From: Micropterix aruncella
Lineage: Eukaryota; Arthropoda; Insecta; Lepidoptera; Micropterigidae
Length of the DNA stretch: 64,000 nucleotides
Direction: 5' to 3'
Assembly: GCA_944548615.1 (NCBI GenBank)
Contig: OX155957.1
Location: 24,521,031-24,585,030, forward strand
Made by a program: the position numbers and the translations under genes. This document shows positions 1-11,848 of this stretch, one piece after another (position 1 is the stretch's first letter; every line of letters begins with the position of its first letter). The notes under the pieces were generated by a model that did not search any database, was not told where the DNA came from, and was given only the letters and a program-made list of their open reading frames with translations.

Positions 1-364
1 TCTCCTTAGGCGTCTTCGCGTTTAAGAATAAAGTGAACGCTTTCACAACGATGCTTTCTTCAATATTTAAACGGTCCTCCGAAAAGTTTATGAAGGACAA
101 AACAACTTCTTTCCTGACTGCCTACCGTTCTCTGACGCCAGTAGTGACAAACATGTTACCAACTTTTTCGCACCTGCGATACCCACCTCCCCCAACTAAT
201 TTTTGAATTTATCGTTAAAAATCGTTACAGATTTGTTTGACATCGACATTAGAAAAGTCTTGAAAATTGATTTGCACCCCTCCCCCCACCCCAGGAAATC
301 AGCAAGCCTAGTTAAAACACATGAAATTCCATATTACATATAAACACATAATACAAATAAATGA
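1..364. other. No recognised gene
   Basis: I see no supportable gene or repeat end here. One plus-strand frame (about 1-205) is open and reads vaguely like the end of an LTR-retrotransposon integrase (FLTAYRS), but the match is too weak to name. Confidence 0.3.
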
Positions 365-854
365 AATTTATTGGTCATATTATCAACAATTATGAATTCT
401 TATCAAAATAAGTAAATTTATAGTCTCAAGTGTTTAAAAGAAAAGACTTTTCCATTTACTGCATATAATTTCAATTTTACTGCATAAATGGTTAAAGAGA
501 TAATACGACATAGGTATGGAACTGCGACCGTATCTCGGGTTGGAAATCCTGAAAGACAATATATTTTGGTTCCAAATAATAACATTACATCTAATATAGT
601 ATACAGAGAAATTTTGAACAATTCAAATAAACATAATTTATTCAATCATAACCATTTCATTTTTATCATTTGAAACCCAGTAATATAGCCAAATTGGCAA
701 GCAAATAGATACATACATTTGCAGTAAAAATATAACCCTACTTTTGGCAGTCAGGAAATAAATCATAGCACTCAGTACTAACCGAACCACACTCATAATT
801 TAATCACAAGTAAACATGTTTACCGCCCAACGAAGTGGACACGGGTCAGCTAGT
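365..854 (+). repeat. Dispersed repeat A, Helitron-like 3' end
   Basis: About 490 bp whose reverse complement recurs, clearly diverged, at 62613-62930; both copies share the block reading TTGATAATATGACC or its complement and the block around the CAGTACTAACCGAACCAC motif. The copy ends in GGGTCAGCTAGT at 843-854, the type of CTAGT end seen on Lepidoptera Helitrons, with a short GC-rich stretch just before it. Open frames inside it are not conserved and look incidental. Its 5' limit is set only by where similarity to the other copy stops. Confidence 0.6.
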
Positions 855-1424
855 ATTGAATATTTTAATTTAACGATTTGCAAAATACTCTCACAAAAAC
901 AAACAATTACTATACTGGCGTAGACGCAACAATGGCGGCGGCTTCGAGTAACAAGTATTCACAAATACCGTAACAGTTACGGCGATAACGGCGACAATCG
1001 CACGGCCGACTTCTAAACAACCCGATATGCATAGAGATGGGAGCGTCGCGCTTCGCGTCGGGCTGAATTCACACCTCGTTTCATTGTCAATTTTATCAGA
1101 AAGGAAACGTGCTTTTGCATTACTATCGTCGCCCCGCACCTGCATGGCTGCTTCATAGGTATTTGCATCGCTCGAAAGGCAGCGACGGGTGTCTATTATT
1201 TACCGCAGGGTGAGTTTATATAATGGTATCGATGTTTTAATTCTAGAATCGAACAATGCGCGGAACAGGGAAATACTAGTTTCATTCGAAGATGTCGACT
1301 ACAACGGGCAAACCCGTCGCCTCAAGATTTTTTTACGATAATGATCGCTCTGTCTCCCGTGAGGTGAGCGTAAAAAACTTTGGAACAATAAAAATCTACC
1401 GTCCAGCAAAGCCACGAACCCGCT
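855..1424. other. Unique sequence, GC-rich patch
   Basis: No gene recognised. A locally GC-rich patch at about 930-1190 stands out from the AT-rich surroundings; it could be unique non-repetitive intron sequence. The minus-strand frame over it (84 codons) shows no known motif. Confidence 0.3.
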
Positions 1425-1830
1425 AGAGTCGAACGCCTTACGACGTGGTACTAGGGAGGTAAACCAGCGGGCCACCTCGCCCCCTGGCTACCAGTTTTGA
1501 CAGGATATCTCCGTCTGGAATTAACCTTCAGGATACTGGACCAAAGTCGCTTGCGCTGCCTCTACCTACCGTATATTCGACGGTGATTCAGTTTGAATCT
1601 ATCGCCGTCCATTAGCATCTTTGCCCGACTCTGAATTCAGAATCAGGTAGACAAATAGTAATTTCAAGAGTGGTTGACGACAAGTAAACATCTACGGGGG
1701 GTTGCTTAGGAGACAGTATATTTCCATAGCCTCCACACACCTTCAGTAATTAATCAGAGCGCAAAGCGTCCAGTAGCGCCGAAGGGCAATCCCCGAGGGG
1801 AAACCGATCCACCAGCTGTGAGGCAGCTGT
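1425..1830. repeat. Dispersed repeat B, copy 1
   Basis: Shares several ordered blocks in the same orientation with 29355-29720, including CAAAGTCGCTTGCGC, CTGATTTCTCCGTC-like sequence and a shared TTGCTTAGGA-type block. The copies are old. No coding frame is kept between them. The family is not one I can name; a 5' region of a LINE is possible. Confidence 0.55.
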
Positions 1831-1839
1831 GAGGCCCAG

Positions 1840-2917
1840 CTGTGATGCCCTGTTAATTTTCCGGTGCCACTTCTCCATATCATTAATTTAATCAATAATA
1901 GGGATTATTTTTCAATGTTATTATATATCAAACCACAAGTACCTAAATATATTAAAAAGAACAAAAAAACACGACTGCAGCTACAGGAAATCAACTATTG
2001 TATTTATAATAAATTTTTATGGGAGTTTTAATAAAATATTTGCAGTTTATGTATGTATCCACTAAATACGACATATTTATGTTAATTTATTAACAATTAA
2101 ACAGTTACAACTACTGACTTGATATTTGGACATTTGTTTGTACATTGTTTTAAAGAAAATTTGAATTGAAAACTAAAAGACGACAAAGTGGATTCGACCT
2201 TACTTCAACAGGCGTAATACTTTAGATATATAAGCCTAAATGTTTTTATGATATGATTACAAATTAATTCACTTTTAATAATTTAAAAAAACACAATACT
2301 AATATTTATTAATGATGTATATAAATGTTTCAATACGCTAATATACATTATCATTTATTTCATGCAATTGAAATTATACATTTCAGAATGGATAATAATA
2401 TTTTCTATATTTAAAAAAATAATCATCGTATATGAATAAAAATTGAAGATCTGAAGTTTGCCGTGCGTCGTGCCTCGCGTCAGAATGGGATGCATATATG
2501 CCGCAAAACGAAACAACAATAGATTCCGGGCAATATTGCAGTATTTTCGATTGCGAAGCGATTGTCCAGCAACATATAAAATGCTATAACCATATCAAAC
2601 ATGTCCGCCTATATTGCCGGGACATACTAAAAATATTGTCGTGTATAGCATAGTATAGCTGGTAATGCTATTGAAATGAAACACATGGCTACATATTGCA
2701 TCTCTATTGCAGTGAAAATGTGGCCCGTTTAGGAGCAACTTTACGCAACTTGACCCTAGTAGGGGAAGTTGCTCACCTATACTAAACATCTTGACGCACG
2801 GGCAAGGCACGCGACATCATTATGAGTTTGCTAATTTATAAACACTTAAACACCCGCGATTACATCTCGTGGTTATATCCATAGTTGTGAAATATACATT
2901 TAAACCCCCTATTCATG
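1840..2917. other. AT-rich sequence with a repeat E fragment
   Basis: About 1960-2160 is a minus-oriented fragment of repeat E (block CACGACTGC...CTATTGTATTTATAA, better preserved at 43690-44665 and 53213). I see nothing recognisable in the remainder. Confidence 0.45.
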
Positions 2918-3484
2918 TTAGAAAAAAGTTCTACCTCTATTAAAAGAGTCCAATGGCGGAGCACGAAATTGCGAATGCATGACAGTAGAGTTGTGACGCA
3001 TCCGGGAGCGGAAGCGACTCGTCGCCCGTGAAAAACGGGGGAAGTCGCCCACGTCTATAAACGAGACTCGCGGTAGGGTTGTGCACTCCAAAAGAGAAAA
3101 ATCGTATATTTCCTCAATGGAATAAAATGGAGTATTTTTTATTAAAATTTCGTTACACTCTAAGGAAGGTGTTGTGAGTCTGAAGGATTCCAAATATTCC
3201 AGACTCATACCGATGTAAGCGCCGAATTTCAAGGAGTGTTTTCTTCCCGGTACCATTGAATTGATTGATTTCTCTATCGAAATGAATAGGTTCTTTTGTG
3301 TTTTATTTCGTTGATTTCGTCGCCTGCTCCCGGTCCTGTCTTCTGCGTCAGCGCATTGCACTAGGCACTGATTCCTGTGATATATTTCTGTTTGATAGTT
3401 TGAGGTATGCCTAATATGCATCCCCGCTACAAATATACTAAAGTGTAGAACAGCGGACCAGTAATCGCAACGTGAGAAAAACAT
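2918..3484 (-). CDS. Hypothetical open frame, 188 codons
   Basis: This is the longest open frame in the window that I cannot assign to a transposon. It starts with ATG and has no signal peptide, membrane segment or motif that I recognise. The C-terminal third is rich in Ser, Arg and Phe (for example FPRFSRATSRFRSRMR), and the middle carries an SLKFGAYIGMSLEYLESF stretch. The DNA is less AT-rich than its flanks. It could be an exon, a transposon-derived frame or a chance open frame. I see no convincing promoter or splice sites that would decide. No second copy is visible in this window. Confidence 0.2.
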   Translation of the reverse strand: MFFSRCDYWSAVLHFSIFVAGMHIRHTSNYQTEIYHRNQCLVQCADAEDRTGSRRRNQRNKTQKNLFISIEKSINSMVPGRKHSLKFGAYIGMSLEYLESFRLTTPSLECNEILIKNTPFYSIEEIYDFSLLECTTLPRVSFIDVGDFPRFSRATSRFRSRMRHNSTVMHSQFRAPPLDSFNRGRTFF

Positions 3485-3639
3485 TATGTATATTGTGATG
3501 TTTTATTTAAAACATTTACCATTACCATAAGGTACTTGCCCACACGTGGTCTGCATGCTCTAAGATTTTTAGTAAAACTAGGCCCAGGCATATTTCCAAC
3601 AACAGGTATAACAGGTGGCATCAAGGAATATCGTCAGGT

Positions 3640-4020
3640 TACGAAGGGCCTATGTGGCGCTTTCCGCAGCATCCAGCTCACGTATACTTTATAAGTAACA
3701 TTGAAAGTGAAGCAAAGCCATCATTGTCGGCGATATCGCAGCGGCCCGATCTGCGAGCGGGCTATAGTCTGCTCTCGAATGCGGATATGACGTGGACAGA
3801 AGCGACGCGACGGCGGACCGGAAGTAGGAGTCGGCTATGCGGCGACATTTCCTCCGCGTTGGCGGTGAGCGACTTCCGTTGCCCGCCAGTCAACGCTCAA
3901 TGCGGCGATTGTCGCCATGTCGCCCTGTCCCAGCCGCTGTCTACCCAGCCGAGGTTGCGTCTGAATCACCGTCGTTACACCGTGAACATTTCTATCTCTT
4001 TCACGTCACCCGTCTAATGA
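3640..4020 (+). other. GC-rich patch with an open frame of 121 codons
   Basis: Two overlapping plus-strand frames (3652-4017 and 3837-4127) are open through a GC-rich patch containing the near-palindromic arrangement GCGGCGACA...TGTCGCC. Neither frame has a recognisable motif. Open frames are expected by chance in GC-rich DNA, so I do not call a gene. Confidence 0.25.
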
Positions 4021-4216
4021 AAATATTATATATTAACCAGATATATAAAAATAAATATGCCGTAACGTGGGGTTACTTTTCCCAGAAGAACCTACTTTGC
4101 TCCAAAATCGGCTTTTGTTTTGACTGACGATAATTTATTGACCAGCATGGTAATACGAATTTATTTAATATATTTATACACTTCATACTACTGGCAACAT
4201 ATTTTGCTAAAATGTC

Positions 4217-4955
4217 CAGGGGCGGATTTACATAAGGGATTTTTGGGCTGCAGCCCAGGGCCCCGTGGATATAAAGGGCCCCGCTTCCATTGAAAATAAT
4301 GGGCAATATTGTGAATTAAAAAACAAAATATCAAATTTTCAAAAATCCTATCATAAGGTTGGCAACCCTGACATCAAATAATCGCATCTATTCCGGGGGA
4401 CTCCCCGCCGCTTGATTTCAGTGTATTTTCTCGCAAACGCAGTGATTCGCAGCGAACAGGCTTCATGTATTAATTTCTCGGTGGATGGGGCGGACCGCTA
4501 ACGACAAATTCTTCTGCAATGCCTTTTTTTTTAATCTTTATTCATAGAAATAACATTTATGTATAGCAGTTGAGTTCCTATTGAGGCTAGTGGCTTGTCA
4601 ATAGGTAACTAGTAATGAATGTTTGTTTAAATTTTACTTATATTAACTAGCTTTACAAATAATATTACTACTTGCTTAATTAAGCTACTAATTAAGATAT
4701 TATTACAATTAGTATTAATATTGTTTTGTCTATTTTAGTGAAAAGTTAAATGTTTGTGTGTTAGTTGTGTTTGTAAGTCTGTCATATTAAACAAATAAAA
4801 TATTGTATTGTCCTCTTTTTTATATATTGTGTACCTAGTGACCTGGACATCATTATCGAAAACAGTTTTTTGGCAAAATGGCAATTAGTTGATTAATTAG
4901 GCAGTCCCCCAAGTAATATTAGCCCGGGGGCCCACAAACGCACGGTCCGCCCCTG
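4217..4955. mobile_element. Non-autonomous hAT-type element
   Basis: The element begins CAGGGGCGGA and ends with the inverted form TCCGCCCCTG, the kind of short terminal inverted repeat seen on hAT transposons. It is flanked by near-identical 8-bp sequences, AAAATGTC at 4209-4216 and AAAATGGA at 4956-4963 (6 of 8 match), fitting the 8-bp target duplication of hAT. Complementary GGGCCC-rich blocks lie inside both ends. The 739-bp body is AT-rich and has no transposase frame, so it would need enzyme from another copy. Confidence 0.75.
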
Positions 4956-4963
4956 AAAATGGA

Positions 4964-5839
4964 TGTGGTTTTCTATACTTTTTTCTATTACATTCTTACC
5001 AAGCGTTTGTGTCTGGATTTGATCATCGTTGGCTACCCCAAAAATTATAAGATTTCTCGAGTTAGATTAATTTTATTGTGTTATATGTATAGTTATGCCA
5101 TATATTGTTATTGATAAAGTAACGCAAGATTACATTGAAATTACGCTTATTGACAAGACCATGACAGTTTCCTAATGTTGGCGGTAGTTTGCACCACTTT
5201 GGGGTTATATTGCTCCGTGGCGCAAAGTTACCCCCTGAGAAATATGTATACTTTAATTATACTATTTATTACAAATCTGGGGCAAATTTACCCTTTCCTA
5301 ATAATGTTGTTTTTTTAATTCTGTTTAAGAAATGCCCCGTAGCTCATAGCACACGATAAGGAAATCAATATAGCAGTAACTACAAAATCTTTTACCCCAA
5401 AAAGACAGCAAAACATGTATTTTTTATTTATAAAGGAGGGAAATTTCCTGGAAAGAATCAACCAAACAAGAGCAATTATTTCGGCCATGATTAAATCGTT
5501 GAAGGCTGGAAATGACCGGAAAAGTCTGACCATCTGCATTACCCGTGGATTAGTATTGCAGCTAATAAAGAAACAGAAAATAATCATCATCATCATGTAT
5601 TCATTCAATAAAATCATTTCACAATACTGAGGAACATGTCAAATTTTACAATCATAATTTACCGGATGATAAGACCGCTTTGATTAATGAAAAGGAAAAA
5701 AAAATAATTGTAGTCAGAGGTGATTACTTAAAAATAGTCAAATTTACAAAATAATCAATAATCAAACAATAAATAATAATCAATACAATGAAAAAGATAA
5801 ATTCTGAAACATGCGTAATTAAAAACTATGTCAATAAAA
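4964..5839. other. No recognised gene
   Basis: AT-rich sequence. Small overlapping open frames on both strands at 5315-5630 show no motif. Nothing recognised. Confidence 0.3.
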
Positions 5840-6090
5840 TCTAAAACTTAGTGCGAAAGTATAGTCAAAAGTCGTCCAGTTTGTAAAGGGCATGTTTGAC
5901 TAACTGATTTTTTAGCGGTGCAGATTTTATATGCTGCCATGTCAAGTCTTCTCGTCGATGGCGGCAAAGCATTGAACAATTTAAAACTAATATATAAACC
6001 TGTTTTTTGATATTTAGTCAAGCGCACTTTAGGCAATATCACATTGTTTTTATGTCGCGGATTATGGCTAATATCCAAACGTTGAAATTC
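5840..6090 (-). pseudogene. LINE reverse transcriptase C-terminal fragment
   Basis: The minus-strand frame (5848-6078) reads like the region after the reverse transcriptase domain of jockey/CR1-type LINEs: a RHKNN stretch, then LPKVRLTKYQKTGLY and KLFNALP. In these elements that part carries the HxxxTRxK and LWNxLP-like blocks. Only about 70 residues remain. The catalytic part is absent and no second reading frame nearby completes it, so it is a dead 5'-truncated remnant. Confidence 0.6.
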
Positions 6091-7008
6091 CAGAGTTCGC
6101 TAATTTGTGGGAGGCATAATCAAATATTTTACGGAAAATGAAATTAAATTAAATGAAATTAAATAGTAAAGTAGTTTCTATGGCTTCGAAGGGGGAGTGA
6201 ATGGGTGGCAAGGTGAACGCTCACATGTGGCAAGACAGCTGTCCTAAACCTACCACAGCCGGTTCGTAAGTCCGGAATCCACTGCTCACCCCCCAGAAGT
6301 GTAAAAAATTGTATTATGATGGGCCCGACTCCGGTCGGTGAATTCCATGGCAGCTCCGTTTGTATTTATTTATTAATACGCAAACTTTATTTCCATTTTT
6401 TATACTTCTTGCTCGACTTAATACATGTATATTCCAAATTGACATATAGTTGCTATTTTTTGGACTTGCTATTAATTTTTATCTCTACTAGGTGTTCCTA
6501 AGAGTTTTTGGACTTCCTATTAATATTTATCTCTCCTAGGTGTTCCTAAGATGTATTTTGTGAGTATAAAAAAATTAATATTTAATTGTATTGCCATATT
6601 TGAATTTGCATTTTTATAGGAAAGATTATAAACAGGTACTATTTTTTTAATGAAATTGGAAACCAATATTCCGACGTAGTCGTTTTAAAAAGTAATATTA
6701 TATTCGCCAAATTTCGAATATTTTTAAGGGCTCGCGCGAGAAAGGAACCTCATGGATCACATTATAATGAAGTAAAATATAAAATTCCTCATTTACCCTG
6801 CTGTAAATAATTTATTAGAGAATAAAATGAAATAACTCTGCGAAGAGACTGTAAAACTCGCTGCATTTTATGCTCCACTTTACTGCCAGATGCTTTCAGC
6901 AGCATGTTGCACAATATTCAGGAAACGCGCAGAATAAAATGACTAGCATTTACTGCAACGACTTTATGGACACACAAAATGTATTAAAAGTTACTGTTTA
7001 TATTAAGA
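6091..7008. other. No recognised gene
   Basis: No gene seen. A short direct duplication GGACTT(G/C)CTATTAAT(T/A)TTTATCTCT(A/C)CTAGGTG lies at about 6462-6545. Confidence 0.35.
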
Positions 7009-7315
7009 TTGTGTGTTTACACTGTTAGCGGAAAAACATCTCATCGTGTACACAACAACGCTTATAGTATAGGTAGGTTTATGATCTTTATTGATCTTAT
7101 TGGACCAATGCAACAAAGATGGACAAACGTAATCAAATTCAAAGTAACATTAAAAATAACATATAGATTTGTAAGAGATAAACTAATAAGTAGATTACCT
7201 ATGTTAAAATTACGATAAAATCTACATAATAAAATTACAGTAGACTAATTCGAGACAGTTTATAATGACACATGCCCGGGTCGACTAATTCACCTGGGAG
7301 TTGAGTAGCTAGTAT
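7009..7315 (+). repeat. Helitron-like 3' fragment
   Basis: Starts with a block (ACTGTTAGCGGAAAAACA, then TCATGATCT-like sequence) that recurs at about 21645-21725, and ends in GAGTAGCTAGT after a GC-rich CCCGGGTC block. This matches the CTAGT terminus of repeat A and of the element at 13706-14284. No helicase or replication-initiator frame is present. Confidence 0.45.
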
Positions 7316-7319
7316 TGCG

Positions 7320-7600
7320 AGTAATACACGAAATAAAGAGAATTTGCGGCATTTCAAAGTGCGGCTGAGTAAGGCTCAAAGTAGGTTTCATTATCAAACC
7401 AACTTCTTTTAAAATCAGTCACCATTATGCATCAGATGCTTTAGGAAGGTTTACTTTAAGACTTGTAAGGATGGACATCGGTTTCATATACATCGAAAAC
7501 ATCGATAGATAGAGATCGATGTTCGATGTTTTTAACATCGATTGTGTGTTATAATTTTTTTGGCATCATCGATCTTTCTCTGTCGATATTTCTTATCTAA
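7320..7600. other. ATCGAT-rich stretch
   Basis: About 7480-7600 contains six or more ATCGAT or CATCGAT words in 120 bp. No gene recognised. Confidence 0.4.
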
Positions 7601-8195
7601 ATGTTTTTAAGCTATTGCATAGCTTTTATCGCGGGCCTAGGCCAGCGCGGCGACCGAATGAAGAAATTTCTTAACGAAAATTAATGATTTTAAACTGATA
7701 ATTACGTCTAAACGAGTACTGCTTACGATTCGAAAAAAATATATGTTAAACAAGAACATTTTCCTAATATTCTTAGCTTTGAATATTTTACATTTTGTTT
7801 ATATTACATAGTGTAATTAATTTGTGAAATTAGGTCTAACCGAACACAAAAACGACTACTACGCAAATACTATCTGGCGTATTATTATGAAACCTGCACC
7901 ATTTTAAAGGTAATTAAATTATCTATCTTTTTATCTACGATTTTTTTCGAATAATCCGGTTTTTTTGCTTTATCGAAAAAAAATCGTGCGCGGCGCTCTA
8001 TCGGAACATGTTTAAATTATTCCGAATTATTTGATTCCGCAGCCGCAAATGATTCGGAATAATTTCAACGTTTTCCGATAGAGCGCAGTTATCTGATATC
8101 AGAAAAAATAAAATAAATAAATAATTATATTTGCATAAGTTGTTAAAAATGCTATGCAATAGCTTTACCGCGGCAGTCCCCGAGTGCCACACGTA
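7601..8195. repeat. Foldback or MITE-like element
   Basis: An inverted repeat with arms at about 7990-8032 and 8050-8095 (core GCGCTCTATCGGAA, then AAATTATTCCGAAT) surrounds a short spacer. Related GCATAGCTTTTATCGCGGG and GCAATAGCTTTACCGCGG blocks lie outside it at 7617 and 8155. No protein frame is present. The arrangement suggests a MITE derivative; its exact ends are unclear. Confidence 0.45.
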
Positions 8196-8629
8196 TTTTT
8201 TTACTACAATAATACATCATGTCCTTAATAGGTACATTATGTTTTCTTTCTAAATTGCCAAAAACACAGTGGCGACGTCGGTGTCATCAGTTTTTTTTTA
8301 ACAGGACTCAAGTTAAAAAGGAACTCTTTTATCGAACACTTTAAATAACGAATTTTGAAAAAATAGACAAACATTGCAATGTTCTTTTTATAATTTAGAT
8401 TGAATTCCTTTTTATAATTGTTTTATTTTTAACATCTATGTTTAGTTATACGTAACACTGTGTTCATCTCTATTATTAGAAGGAAGAATAGAAGAAAACT
8501 TATAGGGACTGACAGCGAAATGACCACCGCTTCCACTTCCACCGCTCAAAAGTCCAAGTTACGTGTTCCCTAGCAAACCGCACTCGAGCAGCTCGATGAG
8601 CGATTGTGAGTATAGGCCTAGTTGCTGGC
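8196..8629. other. No recognised gene
   Basis: AT-rich DNA leading into the Tc1 fossil; nothing recognised. Confidence 0.3.
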
Positions 8630-9251
8630 TTATGTGTCATCAGGGAAGATTCTTTGAACGTTCTTGAAAAACTTGTTGTGCCTTTCGCGGGTTTTATTTG
8701 AGAAAATTTCCTGCTCTTGCAAGATAATGCTCGCCCACACGCTGCTGGTTCTGTTACTTGGTACCTTCGGGAGGTCGGTGTGCAAGCAGGCCCAAGTCGG
8801 TGTGCAAGCAGGTTTCAAGGTGGCCCCGTATTGGACAACAAAGTTTGCCCCAAGTAACATCCGTGAGCTGAAAGACGCCATACTTGAAGAATGGGATGGT
8901 ATTACCCAAGAAAACTTTAAAAAACTCGTAAAGTCTTTTAAACATCGTTGTGAAGCCACGATAAGTAAAGGGGGAAATATCCCCTACTAATTAAAAAATA
9001 AATTATATCGTATTTTCCATTTTTATTTGATTTTTCATTATTTCACGCGTTACATTTAAATTTTCGATTTACAAAAAAACATTTTTTTGCGTTTTTCGGG
9101 AACATTCTTCAAAAACTGGTAACCCTTGGTATTTTTTCTTGCTTAAGCTCTTTTATAATAAATGGCAACATCAAAAATATATTTGTTTTGATTAAACCCT
9201 TTCCAGAATCAGAATTTTTCAGGTGGCCCATTTTTTTTTCTCGCCAGTGTA
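8630..9251 (+). pseudogene. Tc1-like transposon, 3' half, inactivated
   Basis: Tc1 transposases cut and paste DNA through a DDE catalytic triad. Here one plus frame reads LLLQDNARPHAAGSV at about 8698-8740, the block holding the second catalytic Asp. Another frame (8850-8990) reads IRELKDAILEEWDGI, then KSFKHRCEATISKGG, the usual Tc1 C-terminus. The two blocks are in different frames and a TGA lies before the Asp block, so the gene is broken. The element ends in a terminal repeat at about 9219-9251 whose complement starts TACACTGGCGAG, typical of Tc1 ends. The 5' half and left terminal repeat are missing. Confidence 0.75.
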
Positions 9252-9934
9252 GATAAAAACGGATTTACGAAGTGAAGCACCCGCCTTTTCTACGGTTTTG
9301 AAACCGTCATCGCCCAAACGGAGGTTGTAACATCGCCGCAACCTTGGATGCTACAAACTATACGAGGTACGTTTTTATCTTATTTATCTTAATACTTGTT
9401 ATATATTGATATTGAATAAATCTTGCCTAAAGAAATGTGCTGATATGATGTGGGTCAATACCAAATGGTTGGAAAGCGACTAGTTGCTGGTATCGTGAGT
9501 TTGTCAGTTTGGCGATATTTTCATTATTTTATTGAAATACATTTTAAAAAATCACTGTATCAGTAGTCATTTCGTTTAAGCTTTTTTGACACAATTTCAA
9601 AGTAAATTAATAACGATGGGATTATGGAAATATTGGTTTTTATGTCCAATCTGATCCTATTCTAAATTTTTGATGGTTTAATTAACGTCACCCGACTATT
9701 TTAAACTCGCTGATTTCAAAACTGCAATAATCTTTATTCGACCTTAATAAATAATCGGAGAAGCGACAATGACTTACATTTCGGTAGGTTGTTACTTTCT
9801 TTTATAACAATTCATAATTACCTGTGTGGAGGTAGGTTTCATTTATTTTTTAACTGTATTATCTTGATACTATATTATATTGTATTATATTAATTGATAT
9901 TATTTAGACTACATTTTCATTTAAATTATACGGC
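9252..9934. other. No recognised gene
   Basis: AT-rich DNA without a gene or repeat end that I can support. Confidence 0.3.
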
Positions 9935-10410
9935 TATTTCTTTCGTCGTTTCCTGTGGTTTACGCTTGGCTCCGTTAAAGGAAATCCGCATTTTTTTTTG
10001 TTTTTTTTTACTCACAAGTCATATGCCTTTTTGCGGAACCCGCCTTGTTGCCTATTGGCACCATAATCAAGTCAAACACTTAGGCAGTCACCCATCCCAG
10101 TATTGACCGCGCCCGCCGCTGCTTAACTTCGGTAACAACGAGGAGAACCGGTGTAACGGGGCTACGGACGCTACAACGCTACGGATATTTTCTAACGAGT
10201 CTGCGTTTATTTTATTCTAAATATAAAATTAAATCTGACTTTACTAATGTTGTTATAAGTTGCAAGTTCTAAATGTGTGTGTTTTCTTTTATTTTCTTCT
10301 TTGATGTTCTTTTCTTTTATATTCTTCTTTGATTTCTTTTTTCATTGTTTTCCGGTTGCCATGGCAACTTATATTGTCTTTTCGTTCAGTACACTTGCTC
10401 TCTCCCCCCA
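9935..10410 (-). repeat. Repeat D with a 5S-headed SINE, copy 1
   Basis: The stretch shares ordered blocks with 17255-17500 in the same orientation: GAAATCCGC near the start, then TGTGTGTTTTCTT, and TTACCATGGAAACTTAT-like sequence. On the minus strand the 5S-derived head (10072-10165) is followed by a body and the GCGGATTTC block. The second copy lacks the 5S head. A composite of a SINE inserted next to an older repeat is an alternative. Confidence 0.5.
10072..10165 (-). ncRNA. 5S rRNA-derived SINE head or 5S pseudogene
   Basis: Read on the minus strand this is a clear relative of insect 5S rRNA, with CACCGGTTCTC, then ACCGAAGTTAAGCAGC, GGGCGCGGT and GGATGGGTGACTGCC in the right order and spacing. 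These include the internal RNA polymerase III control regions (A box and C box). The 5' and 3' ends of 5S rRNA that should pair with each other are not preserved and the sequence runs into an unrelated body, so this is not a working 5S gene. A SINE with a 5S promoter (SINE3-like) or a retroposed 5S pseudogene are the two readings. Confidence 0.7.
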
Positions 10411-11189
10411 AACAGTGAATTGGTGCGCTGAGTAGTAGGCTTCTATTTGTTCGGAACATATTCATACCAAATATTTAAAAAAGCAATCCAGTATGGAACA
10501 ATTCAAAGTTTTATATCAGGAAATATAGCGTGTCCGACGCTATTTTCTATCAGACTAAGCATTAAATTATTCGAATCTTGTAGTGTTTTCTTTTTTTGAT
10601 AATTGAAAAATGATCTGCTTATTCATACATTTCAAATCTTTAAATAATAAGTCTACCAGACTCAGAGTTTTTGATTACCAGGTGAGAGATCAAGACAGCT
10701 TCGAAGGTTGTGTACGGTCTTATATGTGATTAGCCGTTTGCGCTGAAATCTCATTCCGTTTCATTACGTAATATCCCTGACTGTTATTAAAAGATACGAT
10801 GCAAAATAGCCCATAGCCATTCCGGGAGAAACAATCGTCGCTCGCTGCGCGGGCATATTTTTCATTGCCTCCGTTATGAATCTGTCCCCTTGAAATTAAT
10901 ATCCAGCAATAAGCGTTTTATTCTCGTTCTTTATTTTTCTTTCCCTCGATTGCGCATGGAAATAATAAATCCAGAAACACAAGACGCTGCGGTTTTGCGA
11001 ATGTCTACTTTTAAAATACCGGAGTTTGCATAAGAGCCAAGGCTTGAAATTCTTACATAGGTACTGGAAAATTTAAATTCCCATTTTCAAACGAGTGTAT
11101 AGGAAAATTTTTCAACATTACCTATAAATATCCGGTTATTGTTGTAGCGGGTATCGAAAAATAACTGCTCGAAGTATAAGACAGCACAA
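10411..11189. other. Low-repeat intron-like sequence
   Basis: No gene recognised. Part of it (about 10670-11000) is not visibly repeated elsewhere in the window and is less AT-rich than its flanks. Confidence 0.3.
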
Positions 11190-11640
11190 TCAGTACTCAA
11201 GTTTAAATTAAAACGAATAAAATACAAGACAGTAACCTAACAGAAAGTAAACTATTGTATATATAAATATTTTTATTATAGTTTTTTATGAAATATTTGT
11301 GGTTTAAGTATGTGTCCATATAGATACATGTATATTTGTGGAATGTACTTAATCAATCCTTTTATTTGACACTAAACACTATATATTTATGTTAATTTAT
11401 TGACATTTGGACATTTGGACATTTCAATGACTATTTACCTAATATTTGGAAAGTTAAGGTACCCTATGGCACTCTGGGTGACATAACGATTCTAGCAATA
11501 CCACACACTTCTAAATCGTTTCAAGCTTTGGAAGTTATGGTGGAATAAAAACGGAAAACATACAAATACATATATGAACCCTGAACACATTACCTACACT
11601 TCTTTTTTGTTGTCGTGGCAGTCGTTTAAAAAATGGGGCT
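11190..11640 (-). repeat. Repeat E, minus copy
   Basis: Reverse-oriented copy of the family at 43690-44665 and 46073-46439. Shared blocks are CTATTGTATATATAA, TTATGTTAATTTATTGACAT and the complement of AACTTCTAAACGCTTGAACC. No conserved coding frame. Confidence 0.6.
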
Positions 11641-11848
11641 GTGAACGTTTTATTTATTTAATATTTTTTCAGGAATTTTACTGAAAAATAACTTAAAAAT
11701 ACATTATACTAGAAGACGAATAAACTATTGCAAGGGTCGTGTTTTTATAAATACTATGTCGCATATCTCTCCACTAAGCTTATCTAGTACAAGAACGGAC
11801 ATTACATTGCATTAAATATTAATATACAGATGTCATCTATAGGTATAT

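Noticed and set aside
1..230. LTR-retrotransposon integrase fragment
   Set aside because: Only a few residues resemble the family and no LTR or primer-binding site is visible.
10072..10165. Functional 5S rRNA gene
   Set aside because: The pairing ends of the molecule are missing and the sequence continues into a repeat body.
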